Origin: Gyrodactylus bullatarudis
Taxonomy: Eukaryota > Platyhelminthes > Monogenea > Gyrodactylidea > Gyrodactylidae
Assembly: GCA_012064415.1 (NCBI GenBank)
Contig: SSNU01000109.1
Span: 26,696-45,699 of the forward strand
DNA length: 19,004 nt
Direction: 5' to 3'
Shown: positions 12,001 to 17,875 of the stretch, piece after piece
How the letters are laid out: the number at the start of each line of letters is the position of its first letter
How positions within the stretch are numbered: position 1 is the first letter of the stretch
Program-made: the position numbers and the translations under genes
The notes under the pieces: generated by a model
Databases searched by the model: none
Told to the model about the DNA's origin: nothing
The model's input: only the letters and a program-made list of their open reading frames with translations

Positions 12001-14590
12001 ATGTGAAACCACTGAGAAGTCAACAACAGTTGATAACACTTGTGGTCATGGAAAGAAATTTTTTAAGCTCTTTTACAAAAATACAATAAATAAATAGTGG
12101 ATCAAAATTTTATGCTGATTCCAAATCTGTTCTCAGAATCCTGATATCGCTCTCAGTTTTCGAGATAATGGGGAAGAAAAAAATTTTGGGAAAATTTGTA
12201 ATTAGAAAATTTTTTAAATTAGATTTTCGCAAAAGTAATTGGATAAATTAAGATTCTTATAGATAAAGCGAGAAAGTATAAAATTCTGCAAATGATGGGG
12301 ATTTTATGTTGGTTTGGGGAAAATAACCCGATAAAATCTGCGGTGAAAGTTAAAAAAAATTTTTTTTTTATTTTTGGTTAAATTTTCTGTTTCAATCTCA
12401 TAAAAAGTCAGGTTGCCAATGAGATATTTCAAAATTTTATAAAGGAATCTGAAGCTAGTTAATATGAAGATGGGAATTTATGCTTTTTAAAAAATTATGA
12501 ATTTTTTCATCAAGAAATCGAATTTGATCAAGAATTTTTGGAATCTAGATCGTAGTTTCAACTTTCAGGATCTGAAGAAAAAAAATTTGAAAAAAATCAA
12601 ATTTTAAGAAATTTGTGGCATATATTTTGTTGATTTAAAAGTGAGAGAGTGATCAAAAGTTGATTTTTAGGATCACGATTAGTCAAAGAAATCAAATATA
12701 CTGATTCAGATTTTGAGAATCCGCCCCTCTTCTTGTGAAAATCGAATTTTGTATTTTTGAACATTTTCTCTAATTGAAAATCGATGAAATTGACTAATCG
12801 TGATCCTAAAAATCAACTTTTGATCACTCTCTCACTTTTAAATCAACAAAAATTATTAACTCAAAGTTCAAAAAATGGGAATCCGACGCCATCGCTAGAT
12901 TTGAAATATGCCACAAATTTCTTAAAATTTGATTTTTTTCAAATTTTTTTTCTTCAGATCCTGAAAGTTGAAACTACGATCTAGATTCCAAAAATTCTTG
13001 ATCAAATTCGATTTCTTGATGAAAAAATTCATTTTTTAAAAAGCATAAATTCCCATCTTCATATTAATTAGGTGTAGTTCAAAATTTTGTCCTGATTCCG
13101 AATCTGGTGTTTTCTTTTCCATACCCATTTCGAGTCTCTCAGAATGCATCGAAATCATTGAGTGCTTTTTTAGCCAAAATATTACTCCCTTTTTTAATGG
13201 TTTTTTTTAAGTTTTATTAAAGCATTTTAATTGTCCAACAATAGTATGAAATAAGTTTTGTTAAAGCATTTATTTAATGCACGCACCTTAGTATTTCGAA
13301 GATGATCCTTTTTTAAGATGATCCTTAAAAAATCACCATTTGGACCCTATGTTCTTAATTCTTTAAACAAGAGCTTGTAGAGACCAAAATGTTCGCCAAG
13401 TGAATATTCTAGAACAAAATCCTGATATATATTAAGAAATATCTTCCGTTGTTAATGAAGTGATTCCAAGAACTGTTTAAATTGAGATAGATCAAGAATT
13501 ATAATCAGATTAAAAGCCAACCTGTAATTAGCGAGGTGAGAAATGGAAAGACACGCCAAACAACGAGAAGAAAACGAGACAGACATAGCGGGTAACTGCA
13601 AATTACAACTTTCATCAAAAAATAAAAGCATTCGTATCTATGCAGAGATAGAAAAATTCGAAATCGAAGCCTTGCTTAAGATGCCAATGGAATTCGAATT
13701 CCAATGGAGAATCTCCATTCATTTAAATTTATGAATATTGACATTTTTTAATAAATAAATAACTTGTACTTTAGAAGCCTCATAATAACATTGGAATTAC
13801 CCTGTAAGATAATTTTAACTATAGTATATCTTTTAAAGAATTGTAGTCAAATTTCAGGAAAGAGAGTCAAATGGTATACGTATTAAGTTCTGTAGATGTA
13901 AAAGTTTTTCAGTAAAACTGACCAGGAAGAGGACAGATCAATTCTAAGGAGAATATTTAAGAGAAAGACTGACAATGGTATTAAAAGAAGTAAATTTATA
14001 TTTTCTCAAGTCTCTTCAAATATATTTCTAAATTATTGAACATTTACATGAATCAAAGTAACAGGAACTTAGTTATAATTCATCTAAGCCAATTTTTGAG
14101 TTTTTAGAAAGTAATGCTTTTCAATTTATAATTATAAATTATAATAGACATAATTATAAATAAATACTCACTTGAAGCATCTCCAATGGGATCATTAAAA
14201 TTGTACATGAATTTTTTCGTATTCTTGATTTCATTGCAATAGGCAGAGTAATTCTCACCTGTCTGACAAGAACTGAAAGAAATATCACATTATATGAGAT
14301 TGAACTGACAAGAAGCTATTGGTGATACCCATTCGTATCAATAGGACTTGAGCATGCTTGCGTAACACCTTCAATTGTTCCATCGACAGGTTATTGAAAG
14401 AGATATGTCTTTGTAAAACATTCATATCTACCGATTTCCATGAGATTTTTTCATTTTTGATCTTATCAACTGTTTTATTAAAATCCTCTTGGTAGAGTTG
14501 CTTGATTTCATCAATTAACCCAGAACAAGCTTCATCCACTTGACTCTCCAAGACCTTATTCTGCCTTGAGACTCCTCCTTCATAATCCAT
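2923..14590 (-). CDS. START-GAP (DLC/crossveinless-c type) Rho GTPase-activating protein, whole spliced gene
   Basis: Ten exons join to 1614 nt: 14590-14329, 14272-14172, 10041-9894, 9863-9738, 9693-9563, 8055-7891, 5161-5046, 4552-4400, 4346-4055, 3042-2923. All have GT donors and AG acceptors, and all phases agree. The product is 537 residues: a pre-GAP linker (about 1-121), RhoGAP (about 125-305) and START (about 325-535). Family knowledge: these proteins stimulate GTP hydrolysis by RhoA-type GTPases at the actin cortex or adhesions, and START is a lipid-binding fold. Catalytic features are visible: arginine finger R151 in GIFRKPG, K188 and R192, and N255 and N261. The order linker-RhoGAP-START with the LLLPDENR and DLKG..WYN motifs identifies the family. 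DLC1 is about twice as long; the SAM domain and serine-rich middle are absent or lie in unseen 5' exons. The start at 14590 is the least certain point. Confidence 0.87.
2929..2934 (-). promoter_or_regulatory. Possible polyadenylation signal inside the last codons
   Basis: AATAAA on the minus strand covers the Asn-Lys codons just before GTA TAA of the START-GAP gene. If used, the 3' untranslated region would be about 10-30 nt. I did not notice another exact AATAAA in the next 150 nt downstream, but variant signals are possible in such AT-rich DNA. Confidence 0.35.
3625..3663. repeat. End fragment of the fold-back family
   Basis: TTTTTGTAAAAATATTAAATTCTCATCTTCAT-GTCAATTA closely resembles the right end of the copy at 7199-7858. 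No matching left arm was found nearby. Sequence around 4600-4720 resembles the inner part of the same family (compare 7440-7560). Confidence 0.45.
3839..3874 (+). repeat. 36-bp repeat, copy 1
   Basis: AAGGCTGATAGTTGGCTAAT plus GGGTGACTTTTTCCT, matching 5595-5630 at 35 of 36 positions. It lies in the intron before the last START-GAP exon. The flanks on both sides differ between the copies. Confidence 0.85.
4055..4346 (-). CDS. START-GAP gene exon 9: START domain core
   Basis: Residues 401-498. It begins RLSWDDF, the equivalent of LWDVDLL in DLC1, and continues through CRKLRCQIDL (family: RDYVVLRTWRTDL), VLRSLQDHTE and the HVYFEAFLFE strand (family: GVRVNVLLSRYLIE). Acceptor TTCATCTATAG; donor TTG|GTGAGT, phase 0. 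START sequences diverge quickly; the anchored WDD motif and the order of blocks support the call. Confidence 0.9.
4400..4552 (-). CDS. START-GAP gene exon 8: START domain, beta strands and LL.R helix
   Basis: Residues 350-400 plus two bases. Contains YKTNAKSFFYDDERIRV and LNLLLRIIYRE, the latter matching the family's ILKRLLKE ahead of LWD. Acceptor CTCATTTCTAG; donor GAAAG|GTAATT, phase 2. The next intron is 53 nt. Confidence 0.88.
5046..5161 (-). CDS. START-GAP gene exon 7: linker and first START helix
   Basis: Residues 312-349 plus two bases. FWFAIEQGSNLFKE lines up with the first START helix of DLC1 (HFLQDCVDGLFKE). Acceptor CCAAAACCAG|GTG gives phase 0, as exon 6 requires. A stronger-looking acceptor further in (CACCCATTCCAG) would break the phase unless another exon exists. 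Donor AAAGA|GTATGT is phase 2 and its two bases join exon 8 to form a Glu codon. An overlapping minus-strand open frame (4891-5079) is read in another phase and I reject it. Confidence 0.75.
5595..5630 (+). repeat. 36-bp repeat, copy 2
   Basis: Partner of 3839-3874 with a single A/G difference, in the 2729-nt intron. A weak inverted repeat around AGTAGCTCGAACCTCAAAT (5424-5446 and 5510-5535) lies nearby, so this copy may sit inside a larger unrecognised element. Confidence 0.85.
5861..5920 (-). ncRNA. Hammerhead ribozyme, PLE 3' copy
   Basis: On the minus strand the conserved core is intact: stem I strand ...GUAAGAGU, CUGAUGA, a short stem II (GAUCCGGC), GAAA, a stem III hairpin (AUAAA-AGC-UUUAU), then C as the cleavage-site base, then ACUAAUUAC closing stem I (AGU/ACU and GUAA/UUAC). 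This is type I topology, known for hammerheads in Penelope-like elements. It lies about 100 nt after the PLE stop codon. Stem II is minimal: one G-C, one A-G and a UCCG loop. Confidence 0.75.
6023..6692 (-). pseudogene. PLE GIY-YIG endonuclease and C-terminal tail, 5' deleted
   Basis: The open frame begins inside the domain: KCRCESTYIGQTIRPLKARI (the YIG strand and the following arginine), then VQEHLMTTNHTAD and ALTHAEAHFINKLQP with the expected catalytic Glu. The CxC and His residues match the Zn-finger-like CCHH pattern of Penelope-type endonucleases. A polar tail of about 110 residues ends GQLPIDPYIKRRPNT. The leader ATG upstream is out of frame with it and stops after eight codons, so no complete protein is made. 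The tail resembles the frameshifted tail of the copy at 10953-12098 (NEK..., EKST.VDN). Confidence 0.8.
6693..6880. repeat. 80-bp inverted repeat joining two PLE 5' ends head to head
   Basis: Arms 6693-6772 and 6801-6880 are reverse complements with one mismatch, separated by 28 nt. Each arm is the PLE leader: lower hammerhead, spacer and first codons. The left arm belongs to the minus-strand element. The right arm begins a plus-strand copy that lacks 11 nt (AGTCTGATGAG), which removes the CUGAUGA box. Confidence 0.9.
6731..6793 (-). ncRNA. Hammerhead ribozyme, PLE 5' copy
   Basis: Same minus-strand layout as the copy at 5861-5920: GUAAGAGU CUGAUGA GAUCCGGU GAAA AUAUAAGCUUUAUC ACU. The catalytic boxes are intact. 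Stem III has one U-U mismatch, and the stem II closing pair is G-U instead of G-C. It sits just upstream of a PLE start codon (ATG at 6711-6713). With the 3' copy it brackets one internally deleted element. Confidence 0.7.
6860..7036 (+). pseudogene. PLE N-terminal coding fragment
   Basis: A 58-codon frame begins ATG AAT TCT at the same place relative to the hammerhead repeat as the minus-strand element, and shares its first six codons. It then diverges into NILEDVRRYFPLYVNEP and YLRITKLLSEKMAHLEFSFL, and stops at TAA. By position it should be the start of the PLE polyprotein before the reverse transcriptase; the YLRITKLLSEK..HLEF stretch is charged and helical, as PLE N-termini tend to be. 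The rest of the element is missing, replaced by AT-rich sequence. Function beyond position is inferred. Confidence 0.5.
7199..7858. mobile_element. Fold-back element, older copy
   Basis: A degenerate inverted repeat with ends TAGTTAAT(ATGAAGATG). The left half (from 7199) and right half (to 7858) are reverse complements at perhaps two thirds identity over about 250 bp. The same family as 12456-13070, with matching end sequence and inner blocks such as TTTAGAATCACAATTA. I see no coding frame. The right end is 32 nt from an exon donor of the START-GAP gene. Confidence 0.6.
7891..8055 (-). CDS. START-GAP gene exon 6: RhoGAP C-terminal part
   Basis: Exactly 55 codons (residues 257-311). MTLKNLAMCFSPNLLHE matches the family's MT..NLAVCLAPSLFH, including asparagine N261. 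A charged loop (EKTHEIEKEKE) and the last GAP helix, ITKGLEIMLSKQEILF, follow. A clean pyrimidine tract (TTTTTTTCTTTACTAG) comes before it, and the donor is ACT|GTGAGT. A fold-back element ends only 32 nt inside the following intron. Confidence 0.95.
8056..9562 (-). other. 1507-nt intron
   Basis: Lies between RhoGAP exons 5 and 6, with GTAATT at 9562 and CTAG at 8056. Contains the LINE scrap and dispersed repeat at 8650-8985. The small plus-strand frame at 9347-9544 is AT-rich with no recognisable content. Confidence 0.8.
8650..8985 (+). repeat. LINE C-terminal scrap followed by a dispersed repeat
   Basis: At 8656-8720 the frame RNTPSLRSLNEKYDLD resembles the end of the LINE copy at 17541-17875 (LRHTS..RSLDEKYNLD). 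Downstream, about 8770-8980 resembles the reverse complement of 15420-15900: GGGTGAAA.TTTTTACC, ACTTTTCTGATA, CTAAGCATTA, then AATTTTTCAAATCGCCGCTCAATTTTC. Both lie in non-coding DNA; the 8650 copy is in an intron. Confidence 0.5.
9563..9693 (-). CDS. START-GAP gene exon 5: RhoGAP LLLPDENR segment
   Basis: Encodes residues 213-256. VILLLPDENRIVLQTIFKFI is nearly the DLC-family signature ILLLPDENREVLQTLL. The exon ends HNE, one step before MT..NLA at the start of exon 6, so the family motif N.MT..NLA spans the junction. Acceptor GCTTTAG (GAAAG six bases earlier would keep the phase); donor GAA|GTAATT, phase 0. Confidence 0.93.
9738..9863 (-). CDS. START-GAP gene exon 4: RhoGAP central part
   Basis: Encodes residues 171-212, with the first codon shared across the 30-nt intron. 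DLADLVKIFIRNIPGS corresponds to the family's DVADMLKQYFRDLPEPL. The conserved lysine (K188) and arginine (R192) are kept, but the usual LPEPL has become IPGSI. Acceptor GAGTATTTTAG; donor CTGG|GTAATC, phase 1. Confidence 0.9.
9864..9893 (-). other. 30-nt intron
   Basis: Starts GTTTATAA and ends ATTTTAG. Reading through would meet a TAA in the second codon; removing it joins a split Glu codon between two unmistakable RhoGAP segments. Its length is near the lower limit known for animal spliceosomal introns. Confidence 0.88.
9894..10041 (-). CDS. START-GAP gene exon 3: RhoGAP N-terminal part with arginine finger
   Basis: Encodes residues 122-170 plus one base. It contains CLPIQMSQII (the family's LPQSIQQAM helix) and TEGIFRKPGAKVRTQELKEM, the loop carrying the catalytic arginine finger (R151). 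The usual serine after FRK is proline here. Acceptor CAAACTCCAG is phase 0. An alternative acceptor, CCAATACAG, 45 nt downstream would also be phase 0 but would remove the conserved LP helix. Donor CAAG|GTTTAT starts a 30-nt intron. Confidence 0.9.
10042..10952 (+). other. Intron part, possible RT scrap ahead of the PLE
   Basis: Mostly featureless AT-rich DNA. From about 10806 to 11038 a second plus-strand frame is open (LPFKLQPEICQSCIDPEKF, later LKAQIPIRPNLYKL) and overlaps the PLE frame. IPIRP...YKL recalls the PIRPI..S..YKL motif of PLE reverse transcriptases, so this may be a collapsed upstream RT fragment in another frame; the match is short. Confidence 0.25.
10953..12098 (+). pseudogene. 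Penelope-like element 3' half: RT thumb/linker and GIY-YIG endonuclease, frameshifted
   Basis: The frame opens after a TAA near 10953 and runs to a TAG at 11958. It begins after the RT catalytic motifs with LNTIHPNVKFTNE and continues with FLELVIVRDG, KIHRKMNDPTQFLPFHS and DGYPDSFIEKH, the PLE RT C-terminal region. The endonuclease follows: GVIYQFMCSCGSTYVGQK, then RYLGERVNEHL, and ESAEPDLC with the catalytic Glu. Near 11870-11890 the frame shifts: another frame continues NEKFTKV...EKSTTVDN to a TAG at 12098, and it matches the tail of the minus-strand PLE. This is a dead 5'-truncated copy in the 4130-nt intron, antisense to the host gene. Its TTG start is only a frame boundary, not a real initiation codon. 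Confidence 0.8.
12456..13070. mobile_element. Fold-back (MITE-like) element, young copy
   Basis: Left arm 12456-12687 and right arm 12790-13070 are close reverse complements across a 102-nt spacer. The right arm has about 50 extra nt (around 12850-12905). The ends read TAGTTAATATGAAGATGGG and TAATTAATATGAAGATGGG. High arm identity suggests recent insertion or gene conversion between arms. I see no transposase, so it would be non-autonomous. It lies in the 4130-nt START-GAP intron. Confidence 0.8.
13071..14171. other. Intron part, no gene
   Basis: Small duplications only: AAGTTTTATTAAAGCATTTT is repeated at 13211 and 13253, and AAGATGATCCTT at 13300 and 13316. A 16-bp palindrome (TGGAATTCGAATTCCA) lies near 13690. 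The 63-codon frame at 13543-13734 has no recognisable motif. Confidence 0.4.
14172..14272 (-). CDS. START-GAP gene exon 2: entry to the GAP domain
   Basis: Acceptor TATTTCTTTCAG with a good pyrimidine tract; donor CAA|GTGAGT. Encodes residues 88-121 and enters in phase 1, which matches exon 1. The frame that fits both neighbours contains ITLP...IPLEMLQ, lining up with the ELPKFI...FGVPLLL-LQ stretch that precedes RhoGAP in crossveinless-c. A second frame is also open through this exon, but it does not fit the phases of either neighbour. The exon is separated from exon 3 by a 4130-nt intron filled with mobile elements. Confidence 0.72.
14329..14590 (-). CDS. START-GAP gene exon 1 (first recognised): pre-GAP linker
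   Basis: Encodes residues 1-87 plus one base. The diagnostic stretch is LSMEQLKVLRKHAQVLL, which matches the conserved helix of DLC/crossveinless-c proteins just before the GAP domain (family form roughly QLNVLRKLALVTLT). The rest is charged and helical. It ends ATG G|GTATCA, phase 1, and is followed by a 56-nt intron. The frame is open upstream to 14686, and a possible acceptor (TTTCTTTTGTACAAAG) lies about 20 nt before the chosen ATG, so this may be an internal exon. I chose the ATG at 14590 because the sequence upstream becomes AT-rich and loses protein character. Upstream exons, including a SAM domain, cannot be excluded. Confidence 0.75.
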
Positions 14591-15244
14591 TGCTTTTATT
14601 TTATTAACTTTGTACAAAAGAAATGTAAATGATAATTTATCATGTAGAGAATGATAATTTATTTCATCATCTTGATAAACAACCACAGAACTATCATTCG
14701 AATGAATAAAGAATGCTTGTGCAATATTGATTTGATGAAAAATAATTTATCAAATTATCATTAACGAATTCGTGTAATAACTTAGAAAAAAATTTAAGAA
14801 CTACATGACATCATTTTTAACTTGACCCATTTCCAGAAGGTTTATTCGAATAGAAATTTATGAAATACTTAATTTAGTGACAGTATGCCAATTCAATCTG
14901 TAGTTAAAAAAATTCTAAACAACAAGGAATTTGGATAGAATCGAAGAGAAATAATAAAGCTTCAATTTTATTGGACGATTTCTTCTTCGATTCCTATTGA
15001 TCGAAATTTCATTCCAATGTACATTTGAAATTTTTTTTAAGTCGTAATTTACGATTCGTAACCCTTTACAGAGCTTTTACCTGTACTATTTATTAGAAAG
15101 TTCATATAAGCAACAACAAAAAATCTTGGCTTTATAATCATAAAGTTTTTTTTTCGTTATGTGATTCAGAATGTTTTACCAGAAATATATAAAAAACACA
15201 TTCGATTTCAATTCTTTTGTTCCCATTAGAGTACCGTTCATCTT
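14591..15244. other. Upstream of the first recognised START-GAP exon
   Basis: The minus-strand frame stays open to 14686 but loses protein character. No TATA box, SAM-domain exon or repeat can be supported. It may hold the promoter or the acceptor of a further 5' exon. Confidence 0.3.
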
Positions 15245-15287
15245 AAAAAAAATCTAGCAAGATTGGATGATGAGCTAGATTTTTTTT
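15245..15287. repeat. Short perfect hairpin with a T run
   Basis: AAAAAAAATCTAGC and GCTAGATTTTTTTT pair over 14 bp around a 15-nt loop, and the T run continues. It may be chance in AT-rich DNA or a small repeat end. Confidence 0.4.
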
Positions 15288-15419
15288 TTTTCTTCGACCA
15301 ACTCCCAAGAGTACTCATTTTTCTGATAGAATCAAGCACTCAGATCATATCTAGCATAGTTTTAAAGCATAAGTCATGGCATTGCAATGATTGCATTCCG
15401 AAATTTAATAAAATTTCAC

Positions 15420-15905
15420 TGAAAATTGAGCGGCGATTTGAAAAATTTGAGATTTTCAAAATTAAATGACACGGCGAAGCATTTTCGACGCATGCTTCAA
15501 TACAAAATAATGCTTAGTAGAGTACAGCGCAATATTTTAAACTGTCAACATTGCAGTTCTCGAACTTATTTTAGCAATAAGCAGATACAGAGGATTTTAT
15601 TTATCTAAAAATCTACTCTCAGAACTATCTGAGAACAATGGTAGAAATTTAATCAAGGTAGCTACTGTACCTACTAAGCCATCCCGACAATCCAAGGTAA
15701 ATTAATTATCTATCTAAAAGATGCAAATAATCTACCCTCTCTTCTAGAAATGTTAGAGTAAATACACTATCAAACTTACAGTAGCTTTCAATGCTTAAAA
15801 TGATTGCATACGGTTGAAGACATTTAGGATTTGAGCAGTCCTCTAATGCTTAGTTCTATCAGAAAAGGTTAAAAGTTTCACCCTACTCTGGTGAGCATTA
15901 GCAAA
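15420..15905 (-). repeat. Dispersed repeat, inverted partner of 8770-8980
   Basis: Blocks such as GAAAATTGAGCGGCGATTTGAAAAATTTGAG and GAAGCATTTTCGACGCATGCTTCAATACAAAATAATGCTTAG mirror those at 8880-8980, and TATCAGAAAAGGTTAAAAGTTTCACCC mirrors 8817-8860. The order is kept and the spacing is larger. No coding frame survives. It could be LINE 3' sequence or an unrelated repeat. Confidence 0.5.
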
Positions 15906-16049
15906 CCAGACAACGATTTCAATTGTAATTTTATGAATATTTTTATCTTTTTAATCTGACTCAGGATTTAAAAATATTTGAGCCTTTAAAAATATAGATT
16001 CAAGTTTATCTAAATTGAAAGTACTTCTGCGCGTAAAAAAATCCTTTAG

Positions 16050-16336
16050 AAGAAAAACAGTTCTCTATTCTCCATGAAGATCAAACGAGGACAGTCCTAA
16101 CGAAACGAGCTCGTGGAATCATGTCTGAATCTGATTGGGAAAGCAAGCTATAAGATCTTATCAGAATATTCTTGGTGAATCCTATTTAATTGATCGTCTA
16201 TAGAAACTGTATACAACCGATGGAAAACCAGTAGAAAGAGAAGGTGAAACTGTAACTTTTCAAAGAAGAAGTGTTTGGTGAAACCTACTTGGATGGCAAC
16301 CTGAGGACTATTTTTCAGACCCATTAATTAATTAAT
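16050..16336 (+). pseudogene. Degraded coding remnant, family not recognised
   Basis: Protein-like stretches in shifting frames: EDQTRTVLTKRARGIMSESD in one frame, then GKQAIRSYQNILGESYLIDR and KLYTTDGKPVEREGETVTFQ, then GWQPEDYFSDPLIN, interrupted by TAG and TGA stops. Base composition is richer in GC and A/G than the surroundings. It ends at the left terminal repeat of the 708-bp element at 16337. I do not recognise the family; a decayed mobile-element gene or processed pseudogene would fit. Confidence 0.3.
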
Positions 16337-17044
16337 GTAAAAAGATGCCAGGAGTTTTCTCATCAATCTTGAAAATCTGGTACATTAGATTTTGTTTCTC
16401 GATCAAAATGACAGGTTTTCAGCATAGATTTTTGTGATCAAGTATGATTTGAAATCATTTGTCATTCTATGCATAGACATTCCATAGTGTAAAAAAGGGG
16501 GTCGTTTTGGTATTTAGTTTTACTAATCATTGATTACTAATCATCGTTGCGTGGAAAGCTGATTTGAAATGTGAAATTGAAATTCATTTCATTTACGAAC
16601 CTTTCATTTTAATGTCTTCACGTATAGAAAAAATCATAGCATATTTATGAAAATTTGACAGAAGATGTACTTTTTCTAGCTCTATCAGATGGTACCAAAA
16701 TTATCACCAAAAAATAAATTCTATTAGAAACGCTGTAAAAAACTTTTTTAACATCTTAAAGCGTGAATCAGTAATTGTTTGACTTAAATATCCAAAAAAT
16801 ATTTCAATATTTTAAAATTCAAACATGAAATTGCAATTATTGTGAAATTTTTGCATTACTTTGATGTACTTGAATTTCATTGGTTATGAGTTTCTCGCCC
16901 TCCCATTGGTCGAAAATTTTCACGATTTAGGTATATAACGCAAGAGTGAAAGATGATCTGGGCAGAGTGTGAAAGAAAACGGGTCTCTCACCTGTATTTG
17001 GAATGTATCTCAGATTGATGAGAAAACTCCTGGCATCTTTTTAC
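16337..17044. mobile_element. 708-bp element with perfect 33-bp terminal inverted repeats
   Basis: GTAAAAAGATGCCAGGAGTT... (16337-16369) is the exact reverse complement of 17012-17044. The interior has no long frame. It holds CATTGGTCG followed by TATATAACGC near the right end (16905-16940), which resembles a promoter. Target-site duplications are not evident: the left flank is TTAATTAATTAAT and the right flank TATAAATC. The perfect ends suggest a young non-autonomous DNA element. Confidence 0.8.
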
Positions 17045-17134
17045 TATAAATCTCATGACATTGGTGACCCAGCTCAAAACCAATGTTTAAAAAATATCTA
17101 TGCGAGAAAATTAATTAATATTACAGTAAAAATA

Positions 17135-17308
17135 TTTCTCTTGAAACATCTTATTTTTTATTGAAACACGAATATTTAGCCCCTAATTCAGTATTATCTC
17201 GACCAATCAGAATGCAGCAAGTGATTTCTAGACATTTATATAGGTCGAGATGAATAATACTCGGGTAAATATTCGTGTTTCAATAAAAATAAGATGTTTC
17301 AATAGAAA
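17135..17308. mobile_element. 174-bp fold-back element
   Basis: Arms of about 60-70 bp (from TTTCTCTTGAAACATC at 17135 and up to GATGTTTCAATAGAAA at 17308) pair with few mismatches. The middle has TCGACCAATCAGA and ATTTATATAGGTCGA, that is, CCAAT and TATA-like boxes. No coding capacity. The arms include ATTGAAACACGAATATTTA on one side and its complement on the other. Confidence 0.7.
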
Positions 17309-17540
17309 CGTATCTTAAATTAACATATCTTAATTCGTAATAGCTTGTAGAAGCCAATTCTAATTTACAATTTGTTAAACTGTAAATTTGGACCAGTATG
17401 ATTAAAGATAAATATGACATTATGAACTGTGATAATTTTCACTCTATAAAGACCATCATGAGTCATATTCGCTCTAAAATAGATTATTCTATTACTCTAT
17501 TATATCCCGATCTTCACTAAAATTCCAGAATGATTATTGT
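17309..17540. other. Spacer, no feature seen
   Basis: AT-rich sequence between the 174-bp fold-back and the LINE fragment. Confidence 0.3.
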
Positions 17541-17875
17541 TAAAATTTTGAGATTAACATGCCAGTTACAATTTACAAACTGTATCCAACTTTGGATTCC
17601 TATAATTCACTTATTTCTATCTCCGGACTTCAACCTCTTTGGATCCGTAGATATGCCTTCTTTATTAAACATTTTATAAATTCATCTATCTCGGTGCGTC
17701 AAAACTATAATTTAAGACACACCTCTTACAAGATCACTTTCTTCTATCTACTTTTAGATCTCTTGATGAGAAATATAATCTTGATGAATGTAGTAATCTA
17801 TGGGATATTAAATCGAATATGATTAGGACCAAAATTGATTACTCTAAATCTTTAATTTATTCCTCTTCACATTAA
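17541..17875 (+). pseudogene. LINE reverse transcriptase C-terminus, frameshifted
   Basis: The first frame reads TLDSYNSLISISGLQPLWIR then RYAFFIKHFINSS, matching the minus-strand copy at 416-737 block for block. Near 17745 the frame shifts, and RSLDEKYNLDECSNLWDIKS then TKIDYSKSLIYSSSH continues to a TAA at 17873-17875, probably the true end of the LINE protein. The ATG at 17559 is incidental. The copy is 5' truncated at about 17540, as is usual for LINEs. Confidence 0.65.

Noticed and set aside
13543..13734. 63-codon plus-strand frame with a charged product
   Set aside because: No recognisable motif, lies within an intron of the opposite-strand gene, and has no convincing splice or regulatory context.
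14172..14272. Alternative reading of exon 2 (a frame containing YCNEIKNTKKF) using a 16-nt intron
   Set aside because: It needs an implausibly short intron and leaves the phase wrong for exon 3; the chosen frame fits both neighbours and the family pattern IPL...LQ.
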